From assembly GCF_012027325.1 (NCBI RefSeq), contig NZ_SNUG01000001.1:186001-250000 (forward strand): DNA of 64,000 nt, given 5' to 3'. Positions 39,902 to 48,706 of the stretch are shown one piece after another. The translations under genes were made by a program, and so were the position numbers. Positions within the stretch are counted from its first letter, which is position 1. Each line of letters opens with the position of its first letter. Origin of the DNA: Thermococcus sp. M39 (GTDB lineage Archaea > Methanobacteriota_B > Thermococci > Thermococcales > Thermococcaceae). Below the pieces are notes generated by a model that saw nothing but the letters and a program-made list of their open reading frames with translations, searched no databases and was not told where the DNA came from.

Positions 39902-40545
39902 AACCTCACCTCCATTTCATGCATCAGTTCTTGAAGATATGGTGACTTCTTTATTTTCACTTTTTTGCCGTATTCTAAAACTTCCAAAATTCTGGTTGGA
40001 TTTTCCTCAAATTCAACTTTCACGTCTTGACGCAAGATGTAGGGATTTCCAAAGATGTAAGTTATTCTGCTTGTATTCCCTAAAAATTTCCTGGCAACTA
40101 CTTCAAAGAAATATTCAATGACTCTTGGCTGGTTTTCATGTCTTTTGAGGATTTTTTCTGCACCAAGGACAACTGTAATTATTGGTCTCTCCTCAATTTT
40201 CGTGAGGAACTCTTTTACGGCTTCGTGAATGTCTCTCGAGTACACTGGGATGTCATCGGTTATTCTCGCCTTCTTTATAATCTTCCCAATAGGCATTATT
40301 CCGCCTGATTTAATGACAGCGATATCTTTAATGAACCCAATATCATGTCCACTGAGTCTCAGATGCTCAGCAAAAACATGAAGAGTATCAAGAATATCGT
40401 GAATCAAAATTGGAAATCCCTTATCTTTTGCCCATTTTATTATTGAGTAGAACACAAGTTCTGGATGGTCTAACGAGCAATATTCAATCAAGATAGTCTC
40501 TCCAGGTTTTATTTTCTCCAGAAACTCATCAAGAGTATTGTACAT
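39898..40545 (-). CDS. DUF257-family protein, copy B
   Basis: This 215-residue paralogue of the preceding protein has a matching N-terminus (KIKPGETILIEYCSLDHPEL) and the shared PITTVVLG-type strand (IITVVLGAEKILKRH). Tandem ATGA overlap with copy A suggests coupled translation and perhaps a heterodimer. Neither copy has a Walker A lysine loop, so a regulatory role is as likely as catalysis. The 151-nt stretch between it and the methyltransferase stop at 40697 holds only AT-rich promoter-like sequence. Confidence 0.78.
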   Translation of the reverse strand: MYNTLDEFLEKIKPGETILIEYCSLDHPELVFYSIIKWAKDKGFPILIHDILDTLHVFAEHLRLSGHDIGFIKDIAVIKSGGIMPIGKIIKKARITDDIPVYSRDIHEAVKEFLTKIEERPIITVVLGAEKILKRHENQPRVIEYFFEVVARKFLGNTSRITYIFGNPYILRQDVKVEFEENPTRILEVLEYGKKVKIKKSPYLQELMHEMEVRL

Positions 40546-40696
40546 TCCTTGTTCACCCCCTATGATAATTGTAATAGCTCCATTATTTAATCAGTTCCTT
40601 TGTAGAGGTTTTAACAATGAATATTATGCTTGGTGTATATTTATTATTTTCTCTTCACGTTTGAAGAATATAGTAACCATTTCTGTACATTTTGCA

Positions 40697-41629
40697 TTAT
40701 TCGAGTTTCTTAATCTTTGCAACAAAAAATCCGCTTGTGTTGTGCTTGTCTGGGTAGAAGCGTCGAGCTTTCGCAATTTCTTTACTCAATTCAATTCCAA
40801 ATGGCTTAATTAAAGCAGGCTCACCATAGCGAAGAGGTAAAAGCTCAACATCAAAGTTGTCTAGAACCCACTGGATTACAAATTCATTCTCTTCGGGCTC
40901 AAGAGAGCATGTTGAATAAACCAAGATACCACCCTTCTTTAGATTCTCCAGAGCTACTTTAATCATCTTCATCTGCAGATTCTGGCAGAATTTGACATCC
41001 TCCAGTGTTCTGTTTGCTTTTCTCTCTGGATTCTTGTGGATTGTCCCACTTCCCGTGCATGGAGCATCTAGAAGGATTTTGTCGAACTCAATCCCCAACT
41101 CACCTATATAAAGCGAGGACTTGTGGAAGACTACTGTGTTTGTAACTCCTAAGCGTGATAAGTTGAGACGCATCTCTTTCAGCCTTTCCTCCCCGACATC
41201 AAAAGCATAAATTATTCCCTTGTTTTCCATGAGTTGAGCCATGTAGGAAGTTTTTCCACCTGGGGCGGCTGCCATATCGGCAACAATCTCACCTGGCTTT
41301 GGTTCAAGGGCAACGGGCGGATACATGGAGCTTGCTTCCTGAATGTAGAGAAGACCGCTCAAATATTCGGGGGTTGAGGTTATTGAGAACGGCTCTCTCG
41401 TTAAGCAAAAACCCTCCCTTGCCCAAGGAACTCGTTTAAACTGAAAACCCTTTTTGTTCAACAACTTGGTGAGCTTTGGGATTTCAATTCTAAGAGTATT
41501 CACTCTAAAGCATCTCGACAGAGGTGTTTCCATGGCCTCAGCTATCCTTATTGCTCTCTCTCCCCAGAGCTGATAATACCTCTCGGCAAAGGTCTTTGAG
41601 TAGCCGAGGCTGAATAGTCTTTCGAGCAT
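40697..41629 (-). CDS. RNA m5C methyltransferase (NSUN/RsmB family)
   Basis: This 310-residue Rossmann-fold methyltransferase has the SAM site ADMAAAPGGKTSYMAQ and the two catalytic cysteine motifs DAPCTGSG and STCSLEPEEN. The N-terminal 90 residues form the usual helical RNA-binding part (LGYSKTFAERYYQLWG, then RVNTLR). Related Pyrococcus proteins methylate C5 of cytosine in tRNA or rRNA. The target position is not evident. The start ATG 41629 has no strong ribosome binding site, and a minus-strand TATA-like sequence precedes it. Confidence 0.93.
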   Translation of the reverse strand: MLERLFSLGYSKTFAERYYQLWGERAIRIAEAMETPLSRCFRVNTLRIEIPKLTKLLNKKGFQFKRVPWAREGFCLTREPFSITSTPEYLSGLLYIQEASSMYPPVALEPKPGEIVADMAAAPGGKTSYMAQLMENKGIIYAFDVGEERLKEMRLNLSRLGVTNTVVFHKSSLYIGELGIEFDKILLDAPCTGSGTIHKNPERKANRTLEDVKFCQNLQMKMIKVALENLKKGGILVYSTCSLEPEENEFVIQWVLDNFDVELLPLRYGEPALIKPFGIELSKEIAKARRFYPDKHNTSGFFVAKIKKLE

Positions 41630-41680
41630 AAGTGAGATTTTGATGGAGGCTTTAAAAACTTGGCCATGTCTGGGAAAAGC

Positions 41681-41689
41681 TTTTTAATC
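41681..41689 (+). promoter_or_regulatory. TATA box of the HIT gene
   Basis: TTTTTAATC, preceded by purine-rich GGGAAAAGC, lies 32-40 bp before the GTG at 41721. The expected start is near 41710, leaving a short leader with GGAGGTGAGAGA. Confidence 0.5.
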
Positions 41690-41720
41690 TATCAGCGTTG
41701 CCTCTCATGGAGGTGAGAGA

Positions 41721-42221
41721 GTGAAAATAATATGGGCACCATGGAGAATTAGATACATCCGCTCACCAAAACACGATGGTTGCATTTTCTGTGATTTCCC
41801 GAAAGAGAACAGAGATAAAGAGAGACTAATCCTGTATAGAGGGAAGCATGCTTTTATAATCATGAACAACTATCCATATAATCCAGGTCATGTCATGATC
41901 GCTCCTTACAGACACGTTGGAAAGTGGGAAGATTTAACCGATGAGGAGCTTTTGGAGATAATGAAACTCTCCCAGCTTATGATAAAAGCTCTAAAGAAAG
42001 CTATGAATCCCGATGGATTCAATATGGGTGTCAACTTGGGCAGAGTTGCTGGTGCCGGAATAGATGATCACGTTCATTTGCACATCGTTCCAAGATGGAA
42101 TGGCGACACAAACTTCATGCCAGTTCTAGCTGATGTTAAGGTAATTCCACAGGCAATAGAGGAGAGTTACGAGGATCTGAAAAAGGCTTTGGAAGAAGTT
42201 TTAAGAGAGGAAAAAGTCTAA
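41721..42221 (+). CDS. HIT-family nucleotide hydrolase
   Basis: This 166-residue protein has the histidine triad HVHLHIVPRW near residue 115 and the N-terminal zinc-type CIFCDF found in Fhit/galT-like HIT proteins. The family hydrolyses dinucleoside polyphosphates or AMP derivatives. It starts with GTG after GGAGGTGAGAGA. The 3' end interlocks with the convergent thyX stop in CTAA. Confidence 0.9.
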   Translation: MKIIWAPWRIRYIRSPKHDGCIFCDFPKENRDKERLILYRGKHAFIIMNNYPYNPGHVMIAPYRHVGKWEDLTDEELLEIMKLSQLMIKALKKAMNPDGFNMGVNLGRVAGAGIDDHVHLHIVPRWNGDTNFMPVLADVKVIPQAIEESYEDLKKALEEVLREEKV

Positions 42222-42943
42222 AGCTTAGCTATTTTCTTCCACTTTTCTCTTGTCCTCTTGAGACATCCTTCTGGCATCAGGTCTTTCTCGGGACAGTAAC
42301 CGAGCTGAATGCATCTCGGCCCGAGCTTTGCCCATTTAATTATTGGCCTTAATTCCTCAACTTTTGCCATCTCTTCTAGCATTTTCCAAGCGACTTCTCT
42401 GATTTCCCACTGAGCTCTTTCACATGTCCTAAGACCAAAAAAGTGCTTAAGCTCCCTCAGGTTCATTGTTACGACGATTTTGGTTCTAACGGCTTGGGGA
42501 AGAATGTAGCGGGCGTCTTCTTGATGAATACCATTTCCATAAGTTTCTTCGTACAGTTCTATTGTCTCTCTCATGAGCTTTTTCCACTTCTCATAGAGTT
42601 CAGACTTCTTTTTAATGCTCTCAGGGATTAAAAATGTCTCTTCGACATCCTCAGGATTCAGTTTTATATACCTCTGGCTTTGCTGTGTATAGCTTGCTAT
42701 TCTGTGTCTTACAAGTTGATGACTACAAATTCTAGAACAGCCTTCAATAGCAAACGTGAAGACCGCATGCTCCAAAATGCTCTCATGTCCGTATGAGAGA
42801 ACTCTTGGCAGATGCTTCTTCACATCAGCCTTCGTTGTCCTTTCGAAGGATTCACTTTCCCACTCGCTCCAATATGAAATTAATGCAGCCCATGTTACTG
42901 TTTCTAAAGGTCTTGGTGTGTAGTTGATAAGCTTGACTTTCAT
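42218..42943 (-). CDS. thyX: Flavin-dependent thymidylate synthase
   Basis: ThyX makes dTMP from dUMP using methylenetetrahydrofolate and FAD/NADPH and replaces the classical ThyA. The 241-residue protein has the ThyX signature RHRIASYTQQS (RHR-x7-S) and SQRYIK, with a C-terminal Cys-containing end (CIQLGYCPEKDLMPEGC). ATG 42943 (MKVKLINY) is preceded by a weak GATAGG. Archaeal folate use is by modified folates, which fits this enzyme. The 190-bp region upstream is shared with argF. Confidence 0.95.
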   Translation of the reverse strand: MKVKLINYTPRPLETVTWAALISYWSEWESESFERTTKADVKKHLPRVLSYGHESILEHAVFTFAIEGCSRICSHQLVRHRIASYTQQSQRYIKLNPEDVEETFLIPESIKKKSELYEKWKKLMRETIELYEETYGNGIHQEDARYILPQAVRTKIVVTMNLRELKHFFGLRTCERAQWEIREVAWKMLEEMAKVEELRPIIKWAKLGPRCIQLGYCPEKDLMPEGCLKRTREKWKKIAKL

Positions 42944-43146
42944 CCTATCCACGAGAAACCCTCCGAGATAATGAGCACATCTCTCCTTATTATTCTTGTC
43001 GGGATAATTTTAGAAAGATAGACAATAATTTGCATTTATGTTTGTCAATAATACCGCCAAAATCTTCCCAAAACTTTCGTTAAATGATATTTTTCAACGA
43101 CGAAATAGTTATTAAAATCAAAGATTAGCTTCATGTGGTGATGCCT

Positions 43147-44094
43147 ATGGTAGTTAGCCTAGCTGGAAGGGATATTCTCTGCTTACAGGACTTTACAAGA
43201 GAAGAGATTGAGACGATTCTCGAAACAGCAAAGATGATGAAAATTTGGAACAAGATTGGAAAGCCGCACCGTGTTTTGGAAGGTAAAACTTTAGCCATGA
43301 TTTTTCAAAAGCCCTCAACAAGGACAAGAATCAGCTTTGAGGTTGGAATGTATCAGCTCGGAGGCTACGCTCTCTATTTGAACGCCCAAGACCTTCAGCT
43401 GAGGAGAGGAGAGACAATAGCAGACACAGCAAGAGTGCTTAGCAGATACGTTGACGGAATCATGGCGAGGGTTTATGATCACAAGGATGTTGAGGATTTA
43501 GCAAAATATGCAAGCGTTCCAGTTATAAATGGTTTGAGCGACTTCTCACACCCATGTCAGGCTTTAGCAGACTACATGACAATCTGGGAGAAAAAGGGAA
43601 GAATTGCTGGTCTTAAGGTCGTTTATGTTGGCGATGGAAACAACGTCGCTCACTCCCTCATGATAGCCGGAACGAAGCTCGGCGCAAACGTTGTGGTTGC
43701 TACACCAGAAGGATACGAGCCAGATGAGAAGGTTATCAAGTGGGCTGAGAAGAATGCAGCAGAAAGTGGTGGAAGCTTTGAACTCTTACATGACCCAGTC
43801 AAAGCTGTGAAAGATGCAGATGTTATTTATACAGATGTATGGGCTTCAATGGGGCAGGAAGCTGAGGCTGAGATAAGAAGGAAGATATTCAAGCCATTCC
43901 AAGTTAACAAAGAATTAGTTAAGCACGCAAAGCCCGACTACATCTTCATGCACTGCCTCCCAGCTCACAGAGGGGAAGAGGTCACTGATGATGTAATTGA
44001 TTCACCGAACAGTGTTGTCTGGGATCAAGCGGAGAACAGGTTGCACACTCAAAAGGCCGCTTTGGCTTTAGTCATGGGTGGTATTAAGGTTTGA
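43147..44094 (+). CDS. argF: Ornithine carbamoyltransferase
   Basis: This enzyme makes citrulline from ornithine and carbamoyl phosphate. The 315-residue protein has the carbamoyl-phosphate loop STRTR (FQKPSTRTRISFE), the HPCQALAD motif and the ornithine-binding HCLPAHRG. ATG 43147 (MVVSLAGRD) follows GGTGAT, matching the known Pyrococcus N-terminus. In Thermococcales it channels thermolabile carbamoyl phosphate. No other arginine gene is adjacent. Confidence 0.96.
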   Translation: MVVSLAGRDILCLQDFTREEIETILETAKMMKIWNKIGKPHRVLEGKTLAMIFQKPSTRTRISFEVGMYQLGGYALYLNAQDLQLRRGETIADTARVLSRYVDGIMARVYDHKDVEDLAKYASVPVINGLSDFSHPCQALADYMTIWEKKGRIAGLKVVYVGDGNNVAHSLMIAGTKLGANVVVATPEGYEPDEKVIKWAEKNAAESGGSFELLHDPVKAVKDADVIYTDVWASMGQEAEAEIRRKIFKPFQVNKELVKHAKPDYIFMHCLPAHRGEEVTDDVIDSPNSVVWDQAENRLHTQKAALALVMGGIKV

Positions 44095-44184
44095 ATTTAA
44101 GCTGGATTTGTGTTTTCCTTATTTTTACTGATTTTTAAGGAAATCTTTAAGAAATCCTATTCTAAACTTTGAGCGGTGATTAAA

Positions 44185-45417
44185 ATGGTAAGAAAGGGAA
44201 TACTCATAATTATAGATGGGCTTGGGGACAGGCCAATAAAGGAGTTTGACGGAAAAACGCCACTGGAATACGCGAACACACCGAACCTTGATAAGCTTGC
44301 TAAAATTGGAATCCTCGGTTTACATGACCCAATAAAACCAGGGCAACCTGCTGGAAGTGATACAGCACACCTCTCAATCTTTGGCTATGACCCATACAAA
44401 ACTTACAGAGGAAGAGGATTTTTTGAGGCATTAGGTGTTGGCTTGGATTTGGATGAAGATGATTTGGCTTTCAGAGTGAACTTTGCAACTATCGAGAACG
44501 GAATAATTGTTGACAGGAGAGCTGGAAGGATTTCGACGGAGGAAGCCCACGAATTAGCCAAAGCAATTCAGGAGAATGTTAAGCTTCCAGTTGAGTTTAT
44601 ATTCAAAGGAGCAACTGGACACAGAGCTGTTCTGGTGCTTAAGGGAATGGCTAGGGGCTATAAAGTTGGTGAGAATGACCCTCACATTGAAGGAGTTCCT
44701 CCCCTCAAGTTTACATATGAAGATGAGGAAAGCAAGCGTGTAGCTGAGATTTTGGAGGATTTCCTAAGGCAAGCTTGTGAGATTTTGAAGAACCACCCAA
44801 TTAATGAGAAAAGGAAGAAAGAAGGCAAGCCAGTCGCCAACTTTTTGCTCATAAGAGGAGCTGGTATATATCCAAACATCCCAATGAAGTTCACCGAGCA
44901 GTGGAAGGTTAAAGCTGTTGCAGTTGCTGCAACAGCTTTGGTTAAGGGTGTTGCAAGGGCTATTGGATTCGATGTCTTCACTCCAGAAGGGGCAACTGGT
45001 GAATACAACACCGATGAAATGGCGAAAGCTAAAGCAGTCGTTGAATTGCTGAAGGATTACGACTTTGTGTTCCTCCACTTCAAACCCACAGATGCTGCGG
45101 GACACGATAATAATCCAAAGCTCAAGGCAGAAATGATTGAGAAAGCCGACAGAATGATCGGCTACATAATTGAGAACGTTGACTTGGAAGAGACAGTTAT
45201 AGCTGTGACAGGTGACCATTCGACTCCATGTGAGGTTATGAATCATAGCGGAGACCCAGTGCCTCTCTTAATAGCTGGTGGAGGGGTTAGAACGGACTTC
45301 ACGGAGAGCTTTGGTGAAAGGGAGTGCATGCGCGGTGGCATTGGAAGGGTCAAAGGGCACGACATAGTTCCTATGATGATGGATTTGATGGGAAGAACGG
45401 AGAAGTTTGGAGCTTGA
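44185..45417 (+). CDS. apgM: Cofactor-independent phosphoglycerate mutase (archaeal type)
   Basis: This enzyme interconverts 3- and 2-phosphoglycerate without 2,3-bisphosphoglycerate. The 410-residue alkaline-phosphatase-superfamily protein has the metal and phosphoserine motifs IIDGLGDRP and GSDTAHLSIFGYDP, then HFKPTDAAGHDNN and TGDHSTPCE. ATG 44185 follows GGTGAT. It belongs to the same pathway as pgiA and glkA elsewhere in the window. Downstream, a T-rich stretch (from 45419) may end the transcript. Confidence 0.96.
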   Translation: MVRKGILIIIDGLGDRPIKEFDGKTPLEYANTPNLDKLAKIGILGLHDPIKPGQPAGSDTAHLSIFGYDPYKTYRGRGFFEALGVGLDLDEDDLAFRVNFATIENGIIVDRRAGRISTEEAHELAKAIQENVKLPVEFIFKGATGHRAVLVLKGMARGYKVGENDPHIEGVPPLKFTYEDEESKRVAEILEDFLRQACEILKNHPINEKRKKEGKPVANFLLIRGAGIYPNIPMKFTEQWKVKAVAVAATALVKGVARAIGFDVFTPEGATGEYNTDEMAKAKAVVELLKDYDFVFLHFKPTDAAGHDNNPKLKAEMIEKADRMIGYIIENVDLEETVIAVTGDHSTPCEVMNHSGDPVPLLIAGGGVRTDFTESFGERECMRGGIGRVKGHDIVPMMMDLMGRTEKFGA

Positions 45418-45597
45418 TTTGGTTTCTTTGTTGATGTTTCTGTTTCATCTCCTTTACCCTGTATTTCTTGAGTCAGCACGGTATGGCGTAATCAACGGGA
45501 CACCGTGAAGTCAGAAGATGGTGGCATTTCTCATAATCTAAAGCTCGTAGTTTCGAATTTGTAAAAGTTGAGAATTGGGCAGAGAAAAGAAAAAGCA
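45418..45597. other. Convergent spacer with a small hairpin
   Basis: This 180-bp gap separates apgM and the convergent L10e gene. It holds a T-rich tract and a 6-bp stem (CACGGT 45477-45482 with ACCGTG 45502-45507, 19-nt loop). On the minus strand two CTGA boxes flank the stem, but no proper C box was found. No coding potential seen. Confidence 0.4.
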
Positions 45598-46140
45598 TCA
45601 CATGGTTGAGAGGACTTTTGTTGTGATGTCGTTTCCTTGCTTGTCGTAAATTCTGTAGTAGCATCTGTAGGGGAACTTCATGTTGGCTCTTCTCATTGCC
45701 TCAAGGGCGAACTTGAGGTGTTGTCTGTTGACCCAAACAGTGAGGATTTTCTGGTCTTTTTTGACCCTCGCAGCAAGTCCAATAGGCTTTCCGAATGGTC
45801 TTCTCATACCGTTTCCGTAACGGTCTGCCTTTCTTCCTGTAGCCATCGGGTTCTCTCTGAGGACTTGGAATGGGTAAACCCTAATCTTGAAGTGGTAGTT
45901 GCTCCTACCAACGTTCTTCTGGAGGTATCTGTTGAGCTGAATTCTAACTGCCTCAAGGGCGTTTTGTCTTATCTGCATGGGTTGCTCTGCGTGAAGGCTG
46001 ACTTCAAACTCAAAATCTCCAGCGGGGTTTCCCATGTCGAAGATTGTAATCTTTGGACCGGGAGCACCTCTTATGTACTCTCTCCTTGTGTAAGCGGGCT
46101 TATCAACATCTCTATCAATCTTTGCTGGCCTTAATGCCAT
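45598..46140 (-). CDS. rpl10e: 50S ribosomal protein L10e
   Basis: This 180-residue protein ([20 protein letters not shown]) is the archaeal/eukaryal L10e, counterpart of bacterial L16. It sits near the peptidyl-transferase centre and contacts tRNA. It has the conserved loop [13 protein letters not shown] and the [12 protein letters not shown] ending. ATG 46140 follows GGAGGTGA. TATA boxes on the minus strand lie at 46191-46200 (CTTTTATAAG) and near 46236. Confidence 0.98.
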   Translation of the reverse strand: MALRPAKIDRDVDKPAYTRREYIRGAPGPKITIFDMGNPAGDFEFEVSLHAEQPMQIRQNALEAVRIQLNRYLQKNVGRSNYHFKIRVYPFQVLRENPMATGRKADRYGNGMRRPFGKPIGLAARVKKDQKILTVWVNRQHLKFALEAMRRANMKFPYRCYYRIYDKQGNDITTKVLSTM

Positions 46141-46190
46141 TCAACTCACCTCCACAATGAGCGTAATCTAAACTTAGGAAACCTATTCAA

Positions 46191-46200
46191 CTTATAAAAG
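46191..46200 (-). promoter_or_regulatory. TATA box of the L10e gene
   Basis: CTTTTATAAG on the minus strand, about 55 bp before the L10e ATG, predicts a transcript start near 46170 and a leader of about 30 nt. A second TATA-like ATTTATATAG near 46236 could give a longer leader. Confidence 0.6.
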
Positions 46201-46263
46201 TTTTGGAATGCAGAGTTCTCAAGTTTTTCAATCTATATAAATTTTTTGCAATCCGGGGGGTTA

Positions 46264-47427
46264 CTACTTCTTGTCATTTAGCTTTATAGCAATTCCAAAC
46301 AGCAGAAGCGATGCTGGGGCAAATATCAGCAGCGCAGCTTTTAAAACAATCCCTAATATTGCAATTTCGCCCAAAGAGTAGGCAAATCCAAAAACTAACT
46401 GCCCAGCGGTTGTTGATAAATTCCTGACAGCGTTTATTCCACCAATAGCTGCTGAGGCTCTCCTCGCTGATGCTAATATGCTCCTTGAAATTGGTCTGAA
46501 GGTTTGAGCGGCAAATATTGCCATTAAAATCCCTAAGAATACAGTAATTGGATTTTTAACTGCTGCCAAAATTGGTGACACCCCAGCTAAAACTGATATT
46601 GTTATGATGACTTTTCTTTCGCTGCCTAAATCGGCAAATCTCGAGGGAATATATGCCAAAAGTGTCGCTATGAAGCCGATGAGTCCAATCAGCGTTGCTG
46701 CAGTCCCTTTATCCAAGTTCAAAGTTTCGGCAACATAAATATAGGTTATCTCGCCAGAGGTGAACGCTGAGAGAAATGAAATCAAAGCTGACAACATTAG
46801 AATTTTCTTTGGATTTATTGGAGCTTTGCCTTCTTTTCCCTCTTTTTCCCTTTTAGGAACTATCTTCTCATAGAGGAGCCAGTAGGAGAGCAACATGCAG
46901 AGGGCTGTCAGGAAAAAGAAAAATGATGCAAGATACATCTGTCCTTTTAATCCAAAGCCTTGAGTTATAGCGTAAGTGTAGTTGCCCAAAAGTCCAGCAA
47001 AGTTTCCAAAGATAAAATACAAAGCTGTCACTCTGCTCCTAATTTCTTTTGGAGAGGAAACAGCAATTACAAACTGAGCAATTGGCCACGCAATGCCGTT
47101 TAGAAAGCCGTTCATGAGCTTAATTCCCATGACATGGAGCCATGAGGATGTAAAGGGATACAAATTAACAGCTAAGGCATTGCCAACCATTGCCAGAGCT
47201 CCAAGATAGACTAAGCTTTTCCTCTTTTCTAGCAACAGTCCGCTGAAAAGGGCGGAAAATGAGCGTGCTAAAATGAAAGAGGCGGAGATTATGGAGAGGT
47301 ATGCCATTGAGGCTTTGAGGATATCTCTAGTGTAGAATGCGACGGCTGGAGTGGCTAACCTAAAAGCTAGGGTCCCAGTAAAAGCCGATGCAATGAGCAG
47401 GGCTATTCCAAGATATTGCCTTCTCAT
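46264..47427 (-). CDS. Major facilitator superfamily transporter
   Basis: This 387-residue protein has about twelve membrane helices in two halves with a charged central loop (KIVPKREKEGKEGKA, near residues 190-205), the standard MFS layout. It has LISASFILARSFSALFSGLL in the first bundle and a loop arginine pattern typical of drug/solute exporters. The substrate is unknown. It lies 123 nt upstream of L10e on the same strand but each has its own promoter. Confidence 0.87.
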   Translation of the reverse strand: MRRQYLGIALLIASAFTGTLAFRLATPAVAFYTRDILKASMAYLSIISASFILARSFSALFSGLLLEKRKSLVYLGALAMVGNALAVNLYPFTSSWLHVMGIKLMNGFLNGIAWPIAQFVIAVSSPKEIRSRVTALYFIFGNFAGLLGNYTYAITQGFGLKGQMYLASFFFFLTALCMLLSYWLLYEKIVPKREKEGKEGKAPINPKKILMLSALISFLSAFTSGEITYIYVAETLNLDKGTAATLIGLIGFIATLLAYIPSRFADLGSERKVIITISVLAGVSPILAAVKNPITVFLGILMAIFAAQTFRPISRSILASARRASAAIGGINAVRNLSTTAGQLVFGFAYSLGEIAILGIVLKAALLIFAPASLLLFGIAIKLNDKK

Positions 47428-47511
47428 TGTTTCCCAACTAATCTGATTTGGAAGAATATTAAAACTTATCTCTTTGCGTTATGATGGAAATATAAACACA
47501 TCCAAGAATAC

Positions 47512-47520
47512 CTTTTTATA
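47512..47520 (+). promoter_or_regulatory. TATA box of the class V aminotransferase gene
   Basis: CTTTTTATA is 35-43 bp before ATG 47555. A start near 47543 leaves a leader of about 12 nt containing GAGGTGGT. Confidence 0.6.
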
Positions 47521-47554
47521 CAATCTTCTCACACTATTGAGTGAGGTGGTATTC

Positions 47555-48706
47555 ATGCAGATGCAGTTTGAGGACGCTTACAGGGAAGTTTATGAGATTG
47601 TTAAGCCAAAATACAAGCTCTTCACAGCTGGACCAGTTGCATGTTTTCCAGAGGTTCTCGAGATAATGAAAGTTCAGATGTTTAGTCATAGAGCCAAGGA
47701 ATACAAGATAATCCACATGGATACCCTTGAAAGGCTTAAAAAATTCTTAGAAGCTGAGAGTGGGGAGATTATTCTGTTCCCAAGTTCTGGAACTGGATTC
47801 ATGGAGGCAGCTGTTAGAAACACAGTTCCAAGAGGAGGAAAAGTCTTAGTTACCATAATTGGTGCATTTGGAAAGCGCTTTAAGGAAGTTGTTGAGGCTA
47901 ATGGAAGAAAGGCAGTAACACTTGAGTATGAACCCGGAAAAGCAGTGAAGCCAGAAGACCTTGATGATGCATTAAGGAAGAATCCCGACGTCCATGCAGT
48001 AACAATCACTTATAATGAAACATCAACAGGTGTTCTCAATCCCCTCCCAGAATTAGCTAAGGTTGTAAACGAACATGACAAGCTTCTCTTTGTAGATGCA
48101 GTCAGTGCAATGGGAGGAGCTGATATAAAATTTGACAAATGGGGAATTGACATAATTTTCGGAAGTTCACAGAAAGCTTTTGGTGTTCCGCCAGGCTTGG
48201 CAATCGCTGCTGTTAGCCAAAGAGTTTTTGAAATCGCCGAAAAGATGCCGGAGAGAGGCTGGTACTTTGATTTGCCACTCTATAAGAAGTTCAACTACAA
48301 GAAGCAAGGAACACCATCAACACCACCAATGCCCCAGGTCTTTGGTCTCAACGTTGTGCTGAGAATCATTGAGAAGATGGGCGGTAAGGAGGAGTGGCTC
48401 AAGATGTATCAGAAGAGGGCAGAGATGATAAGGAATGGAGTTAAAGAAATCGGTCTTGAAATTTTGGCAGAGCCAGGTTATGAAAGCCCAACAATAACTG
48501 CTGTCTTAACTCCAGAAGGAATAAAGGGCGATGAAGTTTACGAAGAGATGAGAAAGAGAGGATTTGAGTTGGCAAAGGGTTACGGTGAAGGAATTAAAGA
48601 AAAGACATTTAGGATTGGTCATATGGGATACATGACATTTGAAGACATTGAGGAGATGCTCCAAAACTTAAAAGAAGTTATAGAAGAACTGAAGAAGAAA
48701 GCTTAG
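47555..48706 (+). CDS. Class V aminotransferase (alanine-glyoxylate/serine type)
   Basis: This 383-residue PLP enzyme has FTAGPVACFPEVLEIM at the N-terminus, SSGTGFMEAAVRN, the TYNETSTGVLNP substrate region, and the PLP lysine in GSSQKAFGVPPG. These features match archaeal alanine:glyoxylate or serine aminotransferases. ATG 47555 (MQMQFEDAYREV) follows GAGGTGGT and agrees with Pyrococcus homologues; the upstream 27 codons are not supported. It may act in serine/glycine interconversion. The 3' end interlocks with the next gene in TTAG. Confidence 0.92.
   Translation: MQMQFEDAYREVYEIVKPKYKLFTAGPVACFPEVLEIMKVQMFSHRAKEYKIIHMDTLERLKKFLEAESGEIILFPSSGTGFMEAAVRNTVPRGGKVLVTIIGAFGKRFKEVVEANGRKAVTLEYEPGKAVKPEDLDDALRKNPDVHAVTITYNETSTGVLNPLPELAKVVNEHDKLLFVDAVSAMGGADIKFDKWGIDIIFGSSQKAFGVPPGLAIAAVSQRVFEIAEKMPERGWYFDLPLYKKFNYKKQGTPSTPPMPQVFGLNVVLRIIEKMGGKEEWLKMYQKRAEMIRNGVKEIGLEILAEPGYESPTITAVLTPEGIKGDEVYEEMRKRGFELAKGYGEGIKEKTFRIGHMGYMTFEDIEEMLQNLKEVIEELKKKA

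Noticed and set aside
40538-40813. Plus-strand ORF antisense to the DUF257/methyltransferase gap
   Set aside because: Most of it lies opposite the methyltransferase end or in AT-rich spacer, with no ribosome binding site and no family resemblance.
43010-43060. GACAA...TTGTC repeat between thyX and argF as an arginine operator
   Set aside because: The arms are only five bases, the region is AT-rich, and no arginine regulator site of this form is known to me in Thermococcales.
45470-45545. Possible box C/D small RNA on the minus strand of the apgM-L10e spacer
   Set aside because: Two CTGA boxes and a stem are present, but no RTGATGA C box matches and the D'-C' distance is too long. Kept only as a weak note in the spacer feature.
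46264-47427. MFS carrier as part of the L10e operon
   Set aside because: L10e has its own TATA boxes in the 123-bp gap, so a shared transcript is not required.
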